DNA of 64,000 bases, taken from Scalesia atractyloides. Its lineage: Eukaryota > Streptophyta > Magnoliopsida > Asterales > Asteraceae. Numbering within the stretch: the stretch's first letter is position 1; the number at the start of each line of letters is the position of its first letter. Under the pieces are notes generated by a model that searched no databases, was not told the origin of the DNA, and was given only the letters and a program-made list of their open reading frames with translations. The DNA is taken from the NCBI GenBank assembly GCA_947069175.1, contig CAMTDV010000023.1, positions 91,944,240 to 92,008,239 on the forward strand. Direction: 5' to 3'. This document shows positions 59,061-64,000 of the stretch, piece by piece. The position numbers and the translations under genes are program-made.

Positions 59061-62000
59061 CTTTAAGAATGCTTAAAGCATCACTGCTATCTAGGTCGAC
59101 ATTATCTGCATCACTATTATCTAGGTCGAAATTATCTGATAGCCTTGCACATCAATTGAAGAAGTGATCAACATGGAATTTTTGTGTGTTTATTTAAAAT
59201 TAGTACATTTTCCCGCTGTTGTGGCCGTGTCCAAATGTAAAATAACTCGAACTTATACAGTCTAATAAAACGTATTGTATTTCACCTGACTTGTTTCCGA
59301 ACAAAAGTTACGTCAAAACGTAGACCAATAAACGTATATAAAAATAAGCATGGAAACGTATTATATTAGACTCAACTTATTTGCGAAAGAAATTTACGTC
59401 GAAACATTAACCAAGTTGAATTTATACTGACACGTACATCAAAATAAGCACATAAGAAAATTATGGTTTTTAGTTAAATAATGGTACGACTTGTTGTGAC
59501 GGTGTCGAAACGTAAAGTAACTCGAATTCATATGAAAACGTATTATAGCTCTCAACTCATTTGAGAACAAAATTTATATTAATACGTAGATAAACTAAGA
59601 ACGCACAAAAAATAAGCACAAAAACGTATTATATCAGAGCCTATTCATTTAAAAAAAATATTTCGAAACGTAAATCAACTTAAATTTATATTAACACGTT
59701 CATACAAAATTACAAAGTTTTTAAAAGGCTAAGAGGTTGTAAGTGTAAATACTAAATGTTAAACGGTAAAGATAAAAGAAAAAAGAATGTTAAAGGGTAA
59801 TGGTAAAAGGAAAAATAAAGTTAAAAACATGTTCGATCAGATCAAGTCTTATGAAAAGGTTTTTAATATCTTTTTAATATAAACATTTTCTTTTACTTTT
59901 ATTAAAACCTTTTTTAATAGAAAAGTTTATATTCTTTCGTAAACATTCTATTAGTTTTCTTATAAAAATTTTACAAATTTTGTTGCATAAAACTTCTAAG
60001 CACTTTTTAAATAGTTAATATCTTTTAAAGTTTGTTGCATAAAACTTCTAAGTACGTTATCAAATAATACAGAATATATGCTTTTTCAAGACATAAAATT
60101 TTATGAAATAGTATGATCAAATTATATGAGTTATAAATGGTTGATTTAATATTCTGAAGAACGTCATCTTTTATGAGTTTTATTAATTAACTGCTAAAAT
60201 ATAAATTTTATTTTTTATTTAAGATGTATACATTTTTTTATTATGTAAAGTATTATAAATAAAGAAAATAGTTGAAATATGAAAAATAAGGGTGTGAGCA
60301 TGTGACATTGCACAAACCTAACTTGAAATTCACGAGTTTGGATTTAGTATAAACAGCCTAGTTTTAGATTGAACTTATGATCATGTTTAGCTAATTGGTT
60401 TGTTTCGTGTCAATTTGACGGGTTCGCGGGTTAACTCGTTTAAACCATTTAAGTTGATTTATTGATATTTGTTTTATGTCAAAATTTTATTCGATTGGGT
60501 TATTTTGCAATGAAAACACAACCCGTTTAACACCCTAGAGACTTTTCTATTAATAACATTCTTAAAAAATAGTTAAAAAATAATAATAAAATAATTAAAA
60601 TAACATTTAGAAAAAACTTGTTAAAAAGTCGTACTATCTGTTTATTTCTTAAGTCACGTTATAGGACATTGTTTTTTAATGAATTAGAAATAACATTTAT
60701 TTCTTTTCGCATAAAGTCTTACAATCTATTTATAAATTTAAGTGTAATTTTGTTTTTCATAACTCATGTTAATGAACACTACTGTAAATAGAAATTACCT
60801 TTACCTAATAAGTGGAGGTAAATTTTTTAAAACTATCCATTGTGGTAAATAATTTTTCCCACTACGTTTTTTCAGGAAAGAACTCTAGATGTACGTATAG
60901 ATAAACAATATGATTTAGCAACATGTGACACGTAGCAACAAATCGAATTAAATGTTATCAATTTAAATAATAAATTTTAAATCCAACATGAGATACAACT
61001 TAAAAAGTGTTAATGGCAAAAGGGGGAAAAAGAGAATCGAATATATCACAATTTGCATTCCTACTAAATCTTGTTAAAACACGAGACGACTGGGAATTCC
61101 ACGAAAGATAAAAAGTCACCCTAATATATATAAAAAATAAAGTACTAAATATCTCATAAGAAAATAACCTAAGTAATATGCAACATAATATATTGTTACT
61201 TATAATTACTATATCCTTATACGATTTCTAATCTTAAAATTCCATAAGTTTGCCTAACTATCTTTTGTGACACATTTGATAAAGATAACAATAAAATTAC
61301 TAAATGCATAACCAAATTTATATCATGATAAATATAACCTAAACATGACTATTTACACATTAACAATTTCAAGAGTTTATACCAAATAAAAATCAAATTT
61401 TAAATTTTAAGATGTGATGGTAAAAGTGTGTATGTATATATATACACACATATTCTTTGTAAGTTTAGATAATATCAATTTTATTAAAAACCCATCATAA
61501 AAATATAATTGTGTTAAAAATTACATTTTTATAAAATCAACCATTTATTTGATAGAAGACAATCTTTATATTAATTATTTTATTTTCTTAGTAACATAAA
61601 AACTATAATCATAACTCTTACAATCCATGAAATCTCTAAATCATGCCTATCATGAAAATCAGAAAACAAAGAAGTTCTTGAGGTTTAATTAGGTCGTCTA
61701 CATATTTTATATCATTCATAAAGTATATATTGCAATAAAAATTCATAACAGTTTCAATCGATTCTAAAAATTCCCAAAAATTCACCAGAGTAATCTAATA
61801 TGGTGAGGAACAAAACCTTATAATCAATTTGATCAAAACGCAAGCCTATGATCAAAAGCACTAATTTTTATCATCTAAAAACCCTAGAAATGGGATTTAA
61901 AATTCGTACAAATTAAGCCCTCTATCATAAAAATTAATAGAAAGGTTTTGTAGAGCTCAAAAAGCTGATGAAAATGGGTTTTTGATTCACCCGAATTGAT

Positions 62001-62800
62001 GCCTGAATGATGGAGATGTGAACCTTCAAAGTTTCAAGCCCTAACTTGATCTTGCTAGAAATTCGGTGATTGAAATGAGGATTTCCAGGTCGTGAGTACT
62101 TGTAAGGTTGTGTAAAGATGTTAATGATTCGTATGATGAAAAGATTTCAGTCTAATTTAGTCTAGAAATAATGAACCCGATTTGAGGTGTGGTTAAGCTT
62201 TTATGTTTGTTTTGATTTGGTTTTAATGTATGCATTTAAGCCTTAATAGTTGATTAATATATGTTGTTGTTTCGTTTGTCATGGAATTCGAAGTGCAAGA
62301 GGAAATTTCGAAAGCCTTAATCTCCCTCTTTATTTGTTTTTGTTTTTTTTTTTGTTTAAAGCTTCAGCCTTGTACAACTGGTCCCCCAACTTCCACTACA
62401 TTACAACTCAGCCCCCCAAGTTTCTCTTTCGATATATGACCTGCCAGCCCCTCCACTTTTATAACAATTAGTTTAGTTATAAATAACAATTAACTTGGTT
62501 ATAATTAATAACTAACTTAGTTATTTGCTTTACCTATTGAATCTAACTTAGTCAATTGCTTTCCTTTATAAATTTTAACGAAACTAACGGAAAACTAACC
62601 TATATGAATATTAGGATATTTTATATGTGTTTATATATATTTAGAGGAAGGATCCACTAAAAAGTGAGTTTTAGGTAAGTAGCATAAAAATAATTGCAAT
62701 GATGACATGTGACACTCCTTATAACTAGGAATGAATGACATTTTGGTACCTTCACAAATAGGCATATGAAGATGACATGTGGCACCCTTTTTGTTTTTTT
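59061..62800. other. Long AT-rich non-coding stretch
   Basis: No recognisable gene on either strand. Positions 59220-59700 contain loosely repeated phrases of the AAACGTATTATA and CGTAAAGTAACTCGAA type, suggesting decayed tandem repeats. 62370-62460 contains phrases GGTCCCCCAAC and CAGCCCCCCAAG recurring as in a dispersed plant repeat. Confidence 0.5.
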
Positions 62801-62804
62801 CTTC

Positions 62805-63005
62805 TCAAAAATACAAAAAAAGCAAGTACAAAAAATGTAGCACAAAAATCTAGTACAAAAAATATAACACAAAAAATATATAGTACAAAAAATACAGCAC
62901 AAAAAGAATTAGTAATAAAAAAATTCAGCACAAAAAATTTGAAGACAAAAAAATTCAGCACAAAAATTTAACACAAAAATATAGTACAAAAATCCAACAC
63001 TAAAA
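62805..63005. repeat. A-rich degenerate minisatellite
   Basis: Roughly a dozen units of 15-20 bases built on AGTACAAAAAAT / AGCACAAAAA. It opens chance Lys/Asn-rich ORFs on the plus strand and Phe/Cys-rich ORFs on the minus strand, which are not genes. Confidence 0.85.
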
Positions 63006-64000
63006 ATGCTAGACAACTTAGAAATACAACAAAATTTTGAAGGTTTTTTTAGTTGTCATATTTCATAAATGTTATGAACGTTTAAAAAATAGGGTAAAAT
63101 ATGCATGTGCCTTGCATGTGGATAGAGAAAGTAAGTAAATATGATTTTCCAAAGATATCCTTAAACTACTCTTTTTTTCTACATTTCATCTTAACTATTG
63201 GTTTAAAAAATTAAAGGTTAAGATTCCTTCTCATGCTATTTAGACAAAATAAACTTTTTATTTGATCCTACCTCTCTCTCTATATATATAAACCTCGTAA
63301 GTAGTATTTTAATTTAAATATACAAAAATAATAAACTTTCGCATTGGATTTAAATTCTTTCGGGTTTGGTTCTCATTTCAAGTCGAGTTTCTAGGATCCG
63401 GTTTTTTATGGATCTTAAAGTATTATAACGAAAACTACAATTTGGTTCGGGTTGATTTTGATCAGGTACCAACATGCTCACTCCTACTCAAAATCCATCC
63501 AATAAAGAAAAATAAAATAAAACCTTGTCATGTCATCATCGTATTTTATCTTTATTTATAAATCCTTTTTTTTTTTACTTTATTAAAGTATTCAAATATT
63601 TTTAGGTTTTGTTTTTTTTTTTTTTTTGTGAATGACAAATTTAGATCAGGATGAACCACTTGAGTATTATCATGCCACAAACAGAACCACCCGATCATAT
63701 CTATCTCCACTAGGCAATAATGCCTATACACCAATTCATGAGAAAACCGAATGAGAATCTAACCCACAAACCTGATGATCACTAAGCATTTAAAAAAATT
63801 ACAATAATATAATAATAAAACACTACATTAAAAAAAAGTTTGGAATAGCAAAAAAGTGCAATTACAAATGATTTGTTTAAAGGTAAATAAATTACAGTCA
63901 AATAATTAGATTTAAAATGTGTATTAGTACATTAATCACATGGGACCAACCGTGAATTTAACGAATCTTTAATTGAAGCTTTTAGATTTGCTCTGATATA
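63006..64000. other. AT-rich non-coding end of window
   Basis: Contains a T run at 63611-63627 and CTCTCTCTATATATATA at about 63272-63290. No gene was found. Confidence 0.45.

Noticed and set aside
62657..62971. Phe/Cys-rich (minus) and Lys/Asn-rich (plus) ORFs
   Set aside because: Products of the A-rich minisatellite.
1..64000. CRISPR arrays, operons, ribosome binding sites
   Set aside because: The window is plant nuclear DNA; no such prokaryotic features are present and the tandem repeats lack spacer structure.

Overview
The window is nuclear DNA of a flowering plant. It is AT-rich, built mostly of decayed class I and class II transposable elements, and holds a few broken host-gene fragments between them. 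The sequence itself fixes no species. The kinase sub-family seen here and the general repeat style fit a eudicot, and Asteraceae is my best guess (inference from remembered family resemblance, not from a search). I found no clearly intact conventional protein-coding gene. The two most gene-like items are a kinase exon on the minus strand (16572-17590) and a possible 50-residue small ORF (53218-53370).

Layout. 0-4 kb: a DUF674 fragment, then a FERONIA-type (CrRLK1L-derived) cytoplasmic kinase copy with an in-frame stop, followed by a short exon made of 14-codon repeats. 4-6 kb: a decayed Copia gag-pol. 6-8 kb: a GAGCC/GGCTC-rich dispersed repeat and featureless DNA. 8-10.2 kb: a minus-strand chimera in which a vWA-domain (inter-alpha-trypsin-inhibitor-heavy-chain-like) pseudogene runs directly into a SUD1/CER9 ubiquitin-ligase fragment. 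11-14.4 kb: a solo LTR with target-site duplications, a LINE 3' end, and a complete non-autonomous CACTA element. 14.8-17.7 kb (minus): a second kinase copy whose repeat exon continues straight into a WAK-like kinase with substituted catalytic motifs, so the locus reads as a broken kinase-pseudokinase tandem. 19-20.4 kb: a PIF/Harbinger transposase relic. 22-24 kb: a 403-bp tandem duplication and an RTE-type LINE tail. 26.4-33.9 kb: nested LTR material, including an insertion that carries a 4 x 170-bp array of hairpin/tRNA-like modules. 33.9-36.1 kb: primer-binding site, leader and an intact Ty3/Gypsy gag ORF. 36.1-43.7 kb: a nearly full-length but broken chromodomain Ty3/Gypsy element with both LTRs. 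46-50 kb: two L1-type LINE fragments in opposite orientation. 53.2 kb: the small ORF. 54.6-56.2 kb: a PPR pseudogene split by a 320-bp element with an 8-bp target-site duplication and ended by a second GAGCC repeat. 57.2-59 kb: a MULE transposase relic with palindromic flanking repeats. 59-64 kb: AT-rich DNA with simple repeats.

Functionally no pathway is encoded here. The window records duplication, chimera formation and insertion. The most interesting points are the tandem kinase remnant with its in-frame repeat linker, the vWA::SUD1 chimera, and the 170-bp hairpin/tRNA-like array. All calls come from reading translations and DNA motifs by eye. Family names rest on remembered motifs, and edges are approximate unless terminal repeats or splice sites are cited.
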